A DNA stretch of 23,465 nucleotides from Sulfopaludibacter sp035606355 (GCA_035606355.1 DATNFO010000079.1:1-23465); one strand, 5' to 3'. Counted from the first letter of the stretch, positions 14,480 to 21,908 are shown. The notes: generated by a model from the sequence alone, not told the origin. Numbers and translations are program-made.

Positions 14480-16198
14480 ATGCAAAAGCTAATCACGATC
14501 GCATTGCTCGCCGCGGCGGGGTCGTTGGCTCAGACATCGCCGGTGATTCCGCTTCCGCCCATCTCTGGGATGCAGTACGGGCCGATGTGTAAGTTGAGCG
14601 GGACGCAGACTGATGGGTATGTGTTGAAGGCAACGGGTACGAATAGTTGCGCGTGGCAACCCGTGTTGCCAACCTATACGGTCGCTACTCTGCCCGCAGC
14701 GGCTAGTTGCGCCGGCTGCGTTGCTCGCATCACGGATGGCCAAAGCATCACCGATACCCAGACCGGTGGCGGTAGCACTCAACTCTACGCATGGTGTAAT
14801 GGCGTCCAGTGGGTGCCGTTTGCCCAAACGGTTATCAACGCCACACCGGGCGGTGGATTGATCGTAACGGTCGCAGGGTCAACCTACTCGGTCGGTGAAG
14901 ATCCGGCCGGCGTTCCCACCAAGTTTGCCAATTTTCAGGGCACATGGGCTTCCGGCACGACGTACGCTCAGGGAGATTGGGTCTTCCTGAATGGCAGTTC
15001 GTACTTCTCACTCCAGGCAGGTAACATAGGCAACACCCCTTTGCCAACTGCGGATACGGCGTTCTGGGCGCGCATGGCCGTCAAGGGCGACCCCGGCGCG
15101 GGTAACTTCAACGGTCCAAACAGCAGCACAGCCGGGGATTTCGTGGCATTTTCGGATAACACCGGTCAGAACGCCGATGATCGCTACAGCAGAACCACGA
15201 CGGTGAATGGCAGTAGCACGGATTCTCAAATCCCAAGCGCCCACGCCGTAAATACAGCCGTTGCAGCCGCCGTCTCGGGAAGCATCCTCACCGTAGACTC
15301 GACCAATGCGCCAACTAATTATCAGGCCCTCAATCCCGGGGACAATCACAGCGACAAATTGACCAGAGGCGCCAATCCCGGCTCACACACATACACCGTG
15401 GATTGGACCCCGAATGAGGTGAAGGCACTTAACCTGAAGGATGACTTCTGTGGCTCCATCCCCAATGGGGATCTTGGCTGGTGGTTGATCAAGTACAACA
15501 CTTCAACGCCAACCGACAATGCGACGATCACATCGCCAGCGAACCACCCGTGCGTGTGGCGTATCACCTCCGCGGCGACCTCGGGTGAGGGCGCGCGGCT
15601 CAACTGGGACAACAATAACGGGCAGGTATCAAATGCGCTCCTGAATCTCGACAGCACATCCCCGTTCACTCGCGGATGGGATTCGCACTTCATCTTTTCT
15701 CCGGAAGCGCAAGGTAGCGGCAGCGTCGCGTCGAGTCTGTACCGCGTCGGTTTTCACAATGGCACCATTGGCGGTGGGACTCCAACGAACGGGGCGTGGA
15801 TCGAGGCTGACACTGCGGGCACGAGCTGTACCGTATGCGCCGCGATCGGCAGCGGCGTCTGCACCGGTGCGGCGCCGACTGTTGGGAATTTCGTGTATGT
15901 CGTAAGAAACTCGACTACCGCAGCGACTTATTGCGTGGACACCGGCATCGCACCGTCAGTTGCCGCCTGGTACCACATCGAAATGTGGAGCTCGACTCTC
16001 GGCACAATCAATTTTGCACTCGGTGTGGCTGGCGCAAGCTTGGCCAATACCGCATCGATAGGGCCAAGCGGAACCGTCACTGGCACCATTCCAGCCACGG
16101 TTGTACGTCCAGAGTTCACCGTCGTAACCCGCACTACAGCGGCTAAGAACCTGGATATCGACTTCTTTAGCTTCAAGGGAGCCGGGCTGACTCGGTAA
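14480..16198 (+). CDS. Tail-fibre-like protein with signal peptide, carbohydrate-binding module and lectin-like end
   Basis: 572 aa from the ATG at 14480 (GGGGAG at 14466-14471); the in-frame ATG at 14462 lies inside the previous gene. Signal peptide M-Q-K-L-I-T-I-A-L-L-A-A-A-G-S-L-A-Q. Next comes a Cys-containing beta region (C-K-L-S-G-T-Q-T-D-G and S-C-A-G-C). Residues 156-199 (W-A-S-G-T-T-Y-A-Q-G-D-W-V and S-Y-F-S-L-Q ending F-W-A-R-M) match the small carbohydrate-binding module pattern also present in the hub. Residues 247-257 (T-D-S-Q-I-P-S-A-H-A-V) are a classic phage fibre motif. The last 250 residues resemble a concanavalin-like sandwich (Y-R-V-G-F-H-N, W-I-E-A-D, W-Y-H-I-E-M-W) and contain C-T-V-C. 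Likely a receptor- or glycan-binding fibre. Confidence 0.72.
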   Translation: MQKLITIALLAAAGSLAQTSPVIPLPPISGMQYGPMCKLSGTQTDGYVLKATGTNSCAWQPVLPTYTVATLPAAASCAGCVARITDGQSITDTQTGGGSTQLYAWCNGVQWVPFAQTVINATPGGGLIVTVAGSTYSVGEDPAGVPTKFANFQGTWASGTTYAQGDWVFLNGSSYFSLQAGNIGNTPLPTADTAFWARMAVKGDPGAGNFNGPNSSTAGDFVAFSDNTGQNADDRYSRTTTVNGSSTDSQIPSAHAVNTAVAAAVSGSILTVDSTNAPTNYQALNPGDNHSDKLTRGANPGSHTYTVDWTPNEVKALNLKDDFCGSIPNGDLGWWLIKYNTSTPTDNATITSPANHPCVWRITSAATSGEGARLNWDNNNGQVSNALLNLDSTSPFTRGWDSHFIFSPEAQGSGSVASSLYRVGFHNGTIGGGTPTNGAWIEADTAGTSCTVCAAIGSGVCTGAAPTVGNFVYVVRNSTTAATYCVDTGIAPSVAAWYHIEMWSSTLGTINFALGVAGASLANTASIGPSGTVTGTIPATVVRPEFTVVTRTTAAKNLDIDFFSFKGAGLTR

Positions 16199-16220
16199 CA
16201 GCAGAAAGGGTAAGCGCAAA

Positions 16221-19200
16221 ATGCTCAAACGACTCATAACACTTGTCGGCATCATTCACCTCATCGCCCTGGCTGCCGGCATAATCAACGTGCGAGTGTC
16301 CACCTCGACACAGCAGGCGATCATCACGTACGGAGCGCCCGACAGCAATGTGTGCTCTATATCCGTGACAGATCCCAGCGGCAATTTGATGCCCGACGTT
16401 AACCCGGCATACTTTACCGGTTCAAACGTCGATTCCCGGTCTGGCTCTTACACGTTGGGTAACACCCGTATTCTGGTACTCGGCCAGCGTGGGACATTCA
16501 TGGGGGTGGATGGCAACTACCACAGCCGGTCGTACGTCGCTGATACCACGTACTCGTATGTGCTGGCGTGCGGACCGGGCGGATCTGTGACGACGAGCGG
16601 AACGTTCAAGACGCTCACGATCCAGCAGGGGCTTGGTGCCGGAGATCCGATCCCATCAGCCGGGGGTGCTTACACCTACCCCCACGTGGACATCAGTTCG
16701 GCGGCGCACCGCAACGATTACATTGCAGAACCGCACACCGGAGCCTATGTAAAGAATTTCGCGACGTCCAACGATATGAGCGGGGATCCTATTTCGGTCA
16801 TGCTGACGTTTAGTGGCATGGGACAGATGTGCTCGCCGGCGACGGTCACCGCCAGCAACGGAGATACCGGACACCACTGCGAACTGGGACTGAAGCCATC
16901 AGTATCATCGGGCGGCTTCACACCAGGAATGTACTGGATCAGCTCCACAACCGGGGAGGTAAGATTCCTCGGGCCGATGAGTGCTGGATTCAACGGCAAC
17001 ACCCCGGGATGGGCGGCAGGCTCGGGGTGTAATAACTCATCGGGCCTGTTGACGCTGTTGGATAACCTGAACGGGAGTTCATTCTACTGCCAATTGTCCG
17101 CAACCGATGGTAGCGGCACCATCGTCGTCAAGGTGACGTACACCGGCCACCAGACTCTCGGGCAGGATGTGGATTTAACTGGCCAGACAATTACGACGTC
17201 CGGCACGCCACACAGCATCATCAACACGCCCTATGTTATTCCGTTCGGGCGCACGCTGGAGACGTTGATCAAGGAGTTTGACCCGACCATCACGGAACTC
17301 GGCTCCATCCTGGGCGGCGGGGGCACCCCCGTAGCAACGATCCACGGGGATTTTCTGTATCAAAAGTTCTACTGGTACGCCACAGCCAACCAGAACGTTT
17401 GGGCGCAGGCCGGCGTGTTCGATATGCTGATGAGTCCGGCGACGCACCTCGCGAAGTTCGGTAACACGGACGGTTGCATCGATAATCAGCACCCGGCAAC
17501 CGGCATGAACACGGGTAGCACGTACGCCGGATACTTAGGCTGCATCGAGGCCGCCATGGATACCCTGCATTCAATTCAGGGCTCTCCATTCAGGTTTGGC
17601 GGCATCCACTCCTATTCGCCATCCATAGGGCTCGATGACAACATCGCAGTGGTGTCGCTGCACAGCATGGCAGAAGAGAAAGCCTCCGAGTCGTATTATG
17701 CTGTGACGACAAGCTCTGGATTGGCAGCGTCCGGAACGCCGTGCACGATGCTGCAACCGGCAGGTACATCCAACATCACGGATTGGCCGGATTTGACGTG
17801 GGGACCTGGCTGCAGCACGATGATCGTCACGGGTGAGCCTGCTTACGTGCAAGTAGGCGACTATCTGTATACGTGGCCAGCGACGGTAACGGCGGCACCG
17901 GGCGATTTGCTTACGACCAATGGCGGGAGTCTTTCGGTTGAGATGCCTAGGCTCCTCTATAAGGGGGCGGACGGTAAAACCTGGTACATCCAGCGGCAAT
18001 ATCACGGCGTCGGATGGTCGGGGCATACTGGCCCCAATGTCTATACGGCGGTTGCTCCCAACGGCACCATTCAGATGGCACCGCCAATGGACGGCAACTC
18101 GATATATTGGGATTGGCGTGCCGGTCCGCATGGCACGAATGCATACCGGGAAAATCTGGATCAGGTCCACACGTCGTGGTTGAGCAACCCAACCTTCGGG
18201 TATCTGACCACGCAGGCGTTCCTTACCCAGGTCGGAAACGTGCCGGCGCGCTTGTCGGCGAACACCGTACTGACTCAGGGGCGGCCTTCATTCAACGGAC
18301 TCATAACCCCATCCAGCAGTGATGCGGTGAACTCGGTAGAATCGCACCCTGCGTTGCCGGTCATGGCTCCAATCAATAGGACATACTGGGCGCAGACTGC
18401 CGACGGGCATCCGTACACCGGGACTTCGTATCACGCCACCAGTACAACCTTGGTCAGTGGACAGTTGTATCGGCTCCGCGGCTTCCCTGTTGGATCGGAG
18501 GTAACTGTGCCGATCACGCAGGCCTATAAGCGGATTCCGTTCGTCGCCGTTTCCGGTTCCAGGGTATTCACGGAAATGTCCGGACCATCCGCTGCGATGA
18601 CGACCGATTCCTCCACCCAATACCGTTTCTGCATTGCACTGGTGAACGGCGAATGCTTCTCTGGTTCCCTCGCCGGAGATGTATACGCGAACGCCCCGGG
18701 CGTAACCGCTCTCTCGTGCAGCAGTCAATGGAGCGCCGTGGTCAACTTTACGACGCTCACAAACGATCTCTGTGTATTCCCGCTGAGCGCATGGGTGCAA
18801 GGCAGCACGCTACAGCAGGCCATCAGCGACCCGGCTGGCGTGACAACGCGCATCTTGACCAATAGCTTAGACGCTTATTTGACGACTAGGGGATTCTGGA
18901 ACAGCCGCACCACACCTAACGGGTCTTGGTTCTTCACGGACCTCTCGATGGACAAGTCCGTCAAGCTGATCAAAGTCCCGTCGCTTCCGGTGCCGGATGG
19001 GATTGATCGAACGCATTACATTCCGTTCAAGGTGTCGCTTCCAGGTGGCGCCGGCCGGACCGCCATCGTGAAGTTTGGCTACGACGAGTATGGTTCGCCG
19101 AGCAGCTTCTACTGCACGGCACGGCAGGAGTCGTGTTACGTGACGGCGGCCACGATCAACACCACGACGCCGTTCTCTTACGCTTACGAGTCACTCGCGC

Positions 19201-19325
19201 CGGCGCCTTGCGACAACGGCTGCATCATTACGATCCCAGCCATCCCGGGACGGTTGCTCCGCTATCAAGTGCAATACGGCGGGTCCCCTACCGCATCCAA
19301 GGTATACGTCGCGCTCGTTCCCTAA
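16221..19325 (+). CDS. Very large secreted surface protein, possible host-derived adhesin
   Basis: 1034 aa; ATG at 16221 with GAAAGGG at 16204-16210. The N terminus M-L-K-R-L-I-T-L-V-G-I-I-H-L-I-A-L-A-A-G is a signal peptide or anchor. Residues 24-125 look like a fibronectin-type domain (I-N-V-R-V-S-T-S-T-Q-Q-A-I-I-T-Y and Y-S-Y-V-L-A-C-G). The middle (Y-W-Y-A-T-A-N-Q-N, G-G-I-H-S-Y-S-P-S-I-G, L-H-S-M-A-E-E-K) is Trp/Gly-rich and enzyme-like or propeller-like but not recognised. The C terminus (V-K-F-G-Y-D-E-Y-G-S-P-S-S-F-Y-C, C-D-N-G-C-I-I-T-I-P-A-I-P-G-R, then L-R-Y-Q-V-Q-Y) resembles endings I associate with secreted acidobacterial proteins. About 20 Cys residues suggest disulfides. It ends the fibre block; role probably adhesion or surface binding. 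Confidence 0.6.
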   Translation: MLKRLITLVGIIHLIALAAGIINVRVSTSTQQAIITYGAPDSNVCSISVTDPSGNLMPDVNPAYFTGSNVDSRSGSYTLGNTRILVLGQRGTFMGVDGNYHSRSYVADTTYSYVLACGPGGSVTTSGTFKTLTIQQGLGAGDPIPSAGGAYTYPHVDISSAAHRNDYIAEPHTGAYVKNFATSNDMSGDPISVMLTFSGMGQMCSPATVTASNGDTGHHCELGLKPSVSSGGFTPGMYWISSTTGEVRFLGPMSAGFNGNTPGWAAGSGCNNSSGLLTLLDNLNGSSFYCQLSATDGSGTIVVKVTYTGHQTLGQDVDLTGQTITTSGTPHSIINTPYVIPFGRTLETLIKEFDPTITELGSILGGGGTPVATIHGDFLYQKFYWYATANQNVWAQAGVFDMLMSPATHLAKFGNTDGCIDNQHPATGMNTGSTYAGYLGCIEAAMDTLHSIQGSPFRFGGIHSYSPSIGLDDNIAVVSLHSMAEEKASESYYAVTTSSGLAASGTPCTMLQPAGTSNITDWPDLTWGPGCSTMIVTGEPAYVQVGDYLYTWPATVTAAPGDLLTTNGGSLSVEMPRLLYKGADGKTWYIQRQYHGVGWSGHTGPNVYTAVAPNGTIQMAPPMDGNSIYWDWRAGPHGTNAYRENLDQVHTSWLSNPTFGYLTTQAFLTQVGNVPARLSANTVLTQGRPSFNGLITPSSSDAVNSVESHPALPVMAPINRTYWAQTADGHPYTGTSYHATSTTLVSGQLYRLRGFPVGSEVTVPITQAYKRIPFVAVSGSRVFTEMSGPSAAMTTDSSTQYRFCIALVNGECFSGSLAGDVYANAPGVTALSCSSQWSAVVNFTTLTNDLCVFPLSAWVQGSTLQQAISDPAGVTTRILTNSLDAYLTTRGFWNSRTTPNGSWFFTDLSMDKSVKLIKVPSLPVPDGIDRTHYIPFKVSLPGGAGRTAIVKFGYDEYGSPSSFYCTARQESCYVTAATINTTTPFSYAYESLAPAPCDNGCIITIPAIPGRLLRYQVQYGGSPTASKVYVALVP

Positions 19326-19346
19326 AGCAATCGAAAGCACGTGTGA

Positions 19347-19457
19347 TGGCACCGGCCACTTCAGGCGCGCGCGAAGAGCCTCGGGACTGCGGATATCGAC
19401 AGGATTACGCAGGCCATCGATAAGCAATCCGCGGCCATCAGGAAAGCCGGAAGGTGA
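19347..19457 (+). pseudogene. Tape-measure N-terminal fragment (direct repeat copy 2)
   Basis: Bases 19371-19439 repeat 705-773 with three mismatches, in the same orientation. In the matching frame the fragment still reads A-K-S-L-G-T-A-D-I-D-R-I-T-Q-A-I-D-K and runs on to a TGA at 19455-19457, but there is no start codon between the in-frame TGA at 19344-19346 and the repeat. One difference is Lys to Arg (AAG to AGG), the other two (GCA/GCG and GCG/GCC) are silent. This looks like a leftover of a related tape measure gene rather than a fresh copy. The remainder of the 136-base gap between the genes ending at 19325 and 19462 holds nothing else I can identify; no terminator hairpin is seen. 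Confidence 0.75.
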
Positions 19458-19461
19458 ACAA

Positions 19462-20157
19462 TTACCGTGATGCGGGCCTATAAAGATTCAGCGCTTGGCA
19501 GGCGCGTACGCGCTGCTCTTCAATAACGGTTAGGTCTGCGACTTTCTTGTTGGCGGTAGCCGCGTAGACTTCACTGCATGCCTTGCGTATCAGCGCGTGC
19601 TCCTCGGCAGCTTTTTGTTCCATGATCCGATTACGTTCCATTGCGCGTTTTGCCGCTGCTGCTTGTTGTCGCTTGCGTTGTTCTGCTTCGGCTGCCTCGG
19701 CTGCTTCGCGGGCTTCTGCCAGCCGTTGAAGTTCGTTCCGTGACTCGCCGGAAATCAGGGCGAAGGTAACGCGGTCGAATTGACAGCCCCGCATGTCAGT
19801 GTTGAGTAATTCCGATCCCGGCAAGGAATATAATCGAACGCCCGGATCGTCATAGATTCGCGCGAGCGAGATGATCGCTGGGACCGTGGCATCGCCCTTG
19901 TGGAAGGTGATTCTTACTTTGGCGTCATTCCATTCGTTGCCCTTGGCAATGGCAGTTCCGTTTATTTCCGGCATCACTCCGGCCCGGCAAGCTGTGCCGA
20001 TAAACCGAATCGTGCCCTCGGGAACTTCAATGGTTTCGTCGAAGGATTTGGAAACGGCGGCAGTCGGCTCTTGTAGACCGGGGAGCGTGCCGGTAGCTGC
20101 GATTAGAACGAGTGACCAACGAATTACCGCCATCGCCATCATGCAACGCCACGCCAC
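19462..20157 (-). CDS. Exported coiled-coil protein, unknown
   Basis: 231 aa from the GTG at 20157, with AAGAGG about 9 bases upstream; ATGs at 20142, 20139 and 20133 are alternatives. The segment A-V-I-R-W-S-L-V-L-I-A-A-T-G-T-L-P-G-L is a signal peptide or membrane anchor. The middle is a beta-rich domain with two Cys (I-G-T-A-C-R-A-G and M-R-G-C-Q-F-D). From residue about 137 on there is a long Ala/Glu/Lys/Arg helix with coiled-coil character (L-A-E-A-R-E-A-A-E-A-A-E-A-E-Q), then a small Cys-containing end. Last gene of a minus-strand operon opposite to the late genes, 3 bases after its neighbour. Not recognised; a lysogeny-expressed envelope protein is a possibility. Confidence 0.65.
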   Translation of the reverse strand: MAWRCMMAMAVIRWSLVLIAATGTLPGLQEPTAAVSKSFDETIEVPEGTIRFIGTACRAGVMPEINGTAIAKGNEWNDAKVRITFHKGDATVPAIISLARIYDDPGVRLYSLPGSELLNTDMRGCQFDRVTFALISGESRNELQRLAEAREAAEAAEAEQRKRQQAAAAKRAMERNRIMEQKAAEEHALIRKACSEVYAATANKKVADLTVIEEQRVRACQALNLYRPASR

Positions 20158-20160
20158 GCC

Positions 20161-20418
20161 CTATGCCTCTTTCGCGCTTTGCCGTCTGCGAACGATTCCT
20201 CGAATCGGATCGAAGTAATACCGCCGTCCGCCGTCGCGCGCGCCGCGCTCCAGCCGGAGCCGGATGCGGCCTAGCACTTTCCGCGACTCGCCAGCAGCAA
20301 GTAGTTCCATGTCTTGCACTTTGACTGCTTCCTCGTAATCGGAATCATCAACAACATCGTCAACGAACTCTTTTCCGTCTATGCTCTTTACTCGCTTCGG
20401 TCCCTTCCGGTTCGACAT
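20161..20418 (-). CDS. Small basic/acidic protein, unknown
   Basis: 85 aa, ATG at 20418. The start lies inside the end of the upstream ribbon-helix-helix gene, giving a 59-base overlap in a different frame. An acidic stretch (V-D-D-V-V-D-D-S-D-Y-E-E) follows a basic N terminus (N-R-K-G-P-K-R-V-K); the C terminus is Arg-rich with Y-Y-F-D-P-I-R-G-I-V-R-R. Not recognised. The dense packing with both neighbours indicates a single operon. Confidence 0.55.
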   Translation of the reverse strand: MSNRKGPKRVKSIDGKEFVDDVVDDSDYEEAVKVQDMELLAAGESRKVLGRIRLRLERGARDGGRRYYFDPIRGIVRRRQSAKEA

Positions 20419-20779
20419 GGCCCGCCTGTGTCCTGTTCGATGTGGTCTCGTTTTGCGCTTTCTTCCACCGCTCCAGGGCCGTGAGCGTGACGGTTCTCAT
20501 GGGTGATTCGGGACTCCGCAGCATGTCGAGAAATTGAGTCATGAGTTGTTGTTGTTCCGGCCCTAGGTCAGCGGGCACGGATTGTATCAAACCGGACTGC
20601 CGATGTGAAGCGGCCTCCAGCCAAGCCTCGGTTGCTTGCTGAATAGCTTTGTCTATAGTGGTCCGACCCGGAGTGTACCGGCGACGCTGAACTTCCTGAG
20701 TCAGGCGCTCGTGAAGCGATTGCGGCATGCGAACAGTGGTGCGGATTGTAGGTTCAGAAGTAGTCGGCTCGTCAGTCAC
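20360..20779 (-). CDS. Ribbon-helix-helix DNA-binding protein
   Basis: 139 aa from a GTG at 20779; no clear Shine-Dalgarno, no upstream in-frame ATG seen. Residues about 12-45 (I-R-T-T-V-R-M-P-Q-S-L-H-E-R-L-T-Q-E-V) fit the Arc/MetJ/CopG fold: one DNA-contacting beta strand followed by two helices. The remainder contains a second helical part (Q-Q-L-M-T-Q-F-L-D-M-L-R-S) and a charged, probably disordered tail. Such proteins repress by binding short repeated operators as dimers; TGACAGCA repeats lie just upstream. First gene of the minus-strand operon and divergent from another ribbon-helix-helix gene. Confidence 0.68.
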   Translation of the reverse strand: MTDEPTTSEPTIRTTVRMPQSLHERLTQEVQRRRYTPGRTTIDKAIQQATEAWLEAASHRQSGLIQSVPADLGPEQQQLMTQFLDMLRSPESPMRTVTLTALERWKKAQNETTSNRTQAGHVEPEGTEASKEHRRKRVR

Positions 20780-20790
20780 TTAGCACCAAT

Positions 20791-20870
20791 TGACAGCAAT
20801 ACAAAAATTCATCTTGACAATTTGACAGCAAATCATCATACTTACAACGTGCAGCAGCAAAATGACAGCA
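20791..20870. promoter_or_regulatory. Three TGACAGCA direct repeats between divergent genes
   Basis: Exact TGACAGCA at 20791-20798, 20823-20830 and 20863-20870, each inside an A/T-rich setting. The region is clearly more A/T rich than its surroundings. Spacings are 32 and 40 bases. The third copy runs into the ATG at 20870. They are suited to be operators for one or both ribbon-helix-helix proteins encoded on each side. Confidence 0.65.
20814..20842 (+). promoter_or_regulatory. Sigma-70-type promoter for the 20870 gene
   Basis: TTGACA at 20814-20819, 17-base spacer, CATACT at 20837-20842 (four of six). The predicted start is near 20849. The second TGACAGCA repeat lies in the spacer, so occupancy would block RNA polymerase. 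Confidence 0.6.
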
Positions 20871-21049
20871 TGACGCCACTCAAGACCGAAGTCAAACGCA
20901 TCTCACTTCGGCTGGACGGCGAAGTCTGGGAAGCCGCCGTGATCGCAGCGGCTAAGCGGCGAACTTCGGTACAAGCTATGCTTACGCGCTTAGTCAAGAA
21001 GGAACTTGGATTTCCGGTAAGCGACGAACCCAAGACAAGCGTCGCCTAA
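20870..21049 (+). CDS. Small ribbon-helix-helix protein
   Basis: 59 aa from the ATG at 20870; the frame is open upstream to 20636 but that part is antisense to the divergent gene. V-K-R-I-S-L-R-L-D-G-E-V-W-E-A-A is the strand and first helix, followed by R-R-T-S-V-Q-A-M-L-T-R-L-V-K-K-E-L as the second helix: a minimal Arc/CopG-type DNA-binding protein. No strong Shine-Dalgarno (GCAGCAGC-AAAA upstream). Promoter and operator-like repeats directly upstream suggest autoregulation and cross-talk with the divergent ribbon-helix-helix gene, like a small lysogeny switch. Confidence 0.68.
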   Translation: MTPLKTEVKRISLRLDGEVWEAAVIAAAKRRTSVQAMLTRLVKKELGFPVSDEPKTSVA

Positions 21050-21148
21050 CGACACTTACCCCTATGCCACAACGCACCCTTATCGTCGGTCCTTCTTTCT
21101 GTACGGTTTCGCAGGATTTCACGACTTGTGAATCCACCCCCAATTCTT

Positions 21149-21164
21149 GTGCACGCGTGTGCAC
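21149..21164. repeat. 16-bp repeat GTGCACGCGTGTGCAC, copy 2
   Basis: Identical to 13853-13868. It ends 15 bases before the ATG at 21180 and only 3 bases before its GGAGG ribosome site. The preceding 100 bases (21050-21148) hold no gene; a short TTCAC/GTGAA inverted repeat is the only other structure seen there. Confidence 0.7.
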
Positions 21165-21179
21165 GCTGGAGGACGGAAA

Positions 21180-21566
21180 ATGATCCTGCCAAATACCAGC
21201 GCCGTGCAGTCGATTCTCGATGTGCTCGCCCCGTTCACGGCGGCCGAACAGGATTTGATTCTCGCCGTTGTTGCGGCGAACCGGACTAGCTTTTCGCCGC
21301 CTGACGCTCAGGTTCTGGCGTTTTTGACCGACAGGTGCGTGAAGGCAGCCGGCGAGGTGGTGCCGCTCTCGGATCTGCTCCACGCCTGGCGCGAGTGGAG
21401 TGGAGAAAAGCTGAGCGATTCGCGGCGGCTGTTTAAAGAGTTGGAGCGGCTGGGGTTCACAACTACGCCAATGCGTCATCCGTACCAGAGCGCTCGCGTG
21501 AGGGGAATCTCCGGGCTGCGTCTTCGCATTGGGAACATCGACGGCGAAGAGGGGGCTATAGGCTGA
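21180..21566 (+). CDS. Stand-alone winged-helix protein resembling the P4-type primase C terminus
   Basis: 128 aa from the ATG at 21180, GGAGG at 21168-21172. The N-terminal half (I-L-D-V-L-A-P-F-T-A-A-E-Q-D-L-I-L) is helical. The C-terminal half has F-L-T-D-R-C, L-S-D-L-L-H-A-W-R-E-W, S-D-S-R-R-L-F-K-E-L-E-R-L-G-F, and R-V-R-G-I-S-G-L-R-L. This order matches the winged-helix domain found at the C terminus of D5/P4 family primase-helicases of phages and plasmids, here without any ATPase part. It may be a DNA-binding accessory or a remnant that still functions. It is convergent with the next gene, 8 bases apart. Confidence 0.6.
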   Translation: MILPNTSAVQSILDVLAPFTAAEQDLILAVVAANRTSFSPPDAQVLAFLTDRCVKAAGEVVPLSDLLHAWREWSGEKLSDSRRLFKELERLGFTTTPMRHPYQSARVRGISGLRLRIGNIDGEEGAIG

Positions 21567-21574
21567 GCATGCGG

Positions 21575-21817
21575 CTACTGTTCTTTCATCAGTTCGTCCA
21601 CGGACCTGCCGAGCGCTCTCGCCAAGGCGGCAATGTCGTTCGGGTCGGACACCGCCAAATCGAGCGCGTCGTTGGTGAACACGAGGACCGCAATCGGGCG
21701 GTTGCCGTGTTGCGGCGAAAGTTCGCCGCGCTGGATCGATTGAACGGACGCAAGGTTTACCCACTTGCGCTTTCTGGTTCGGTGGTCGGTCAACGGCAAG
21801 AAGTGGAGCGGGGACAT
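21575..21817 (-). CDS. Small FlbD-like / phage hypothetical protein
   Basis: 80 aa from the ATG at 21817, with GGAG 8 bases upstream on the minus strand. Pattern: H-F-L-P-L-T-D, K-W-V-N-L-A-S-V-Q-S-I, a loop, I-A-V-L-V-F-T-N-D-A-L-D-L-A-V-S-D-P, then a helix D-I-A-A-L-A-R-A-L. This small beta-plus-helix layout resembles FlbD-type proteins and short phage hypotheticals. No function is assigned. It is the only minus-strand gene among the right-end early genes. Confidence 0.6.
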   Translation of the reverse strand: MSPLHFLPLTDHRTRKRKWVNLASVQSIQRGELSPQHGNRPIAVLVFTNDALDLAVSDPNDIAALARALGRSVDELMKEQ

Positions 21818-21908
21818 GTAGGGTTCTCCTCGGGTGAATCATCGCACGTTTCCTTTAGCAGCACGATACCGGCGCGAACTCTAACGGCGCTATGGGAGAA
21901 ATCGCTAA

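Noticed and set aside
705..19439. Template/variable repeat pair of a diversity-generating retroelement
   Set aside because: No reverse transcriptase in the window, differences are not adenine-specific, and the repeat is at the conserved N terminus of the tape measure, not at a fibre C terminus.
705..19439. The 69-bp repeats as attL/attR of an integrated element
   Set aside because: One copy is inside an intact essential tail gene, no integrase is near either copy, and the protein-level conservation points to a coding origin.
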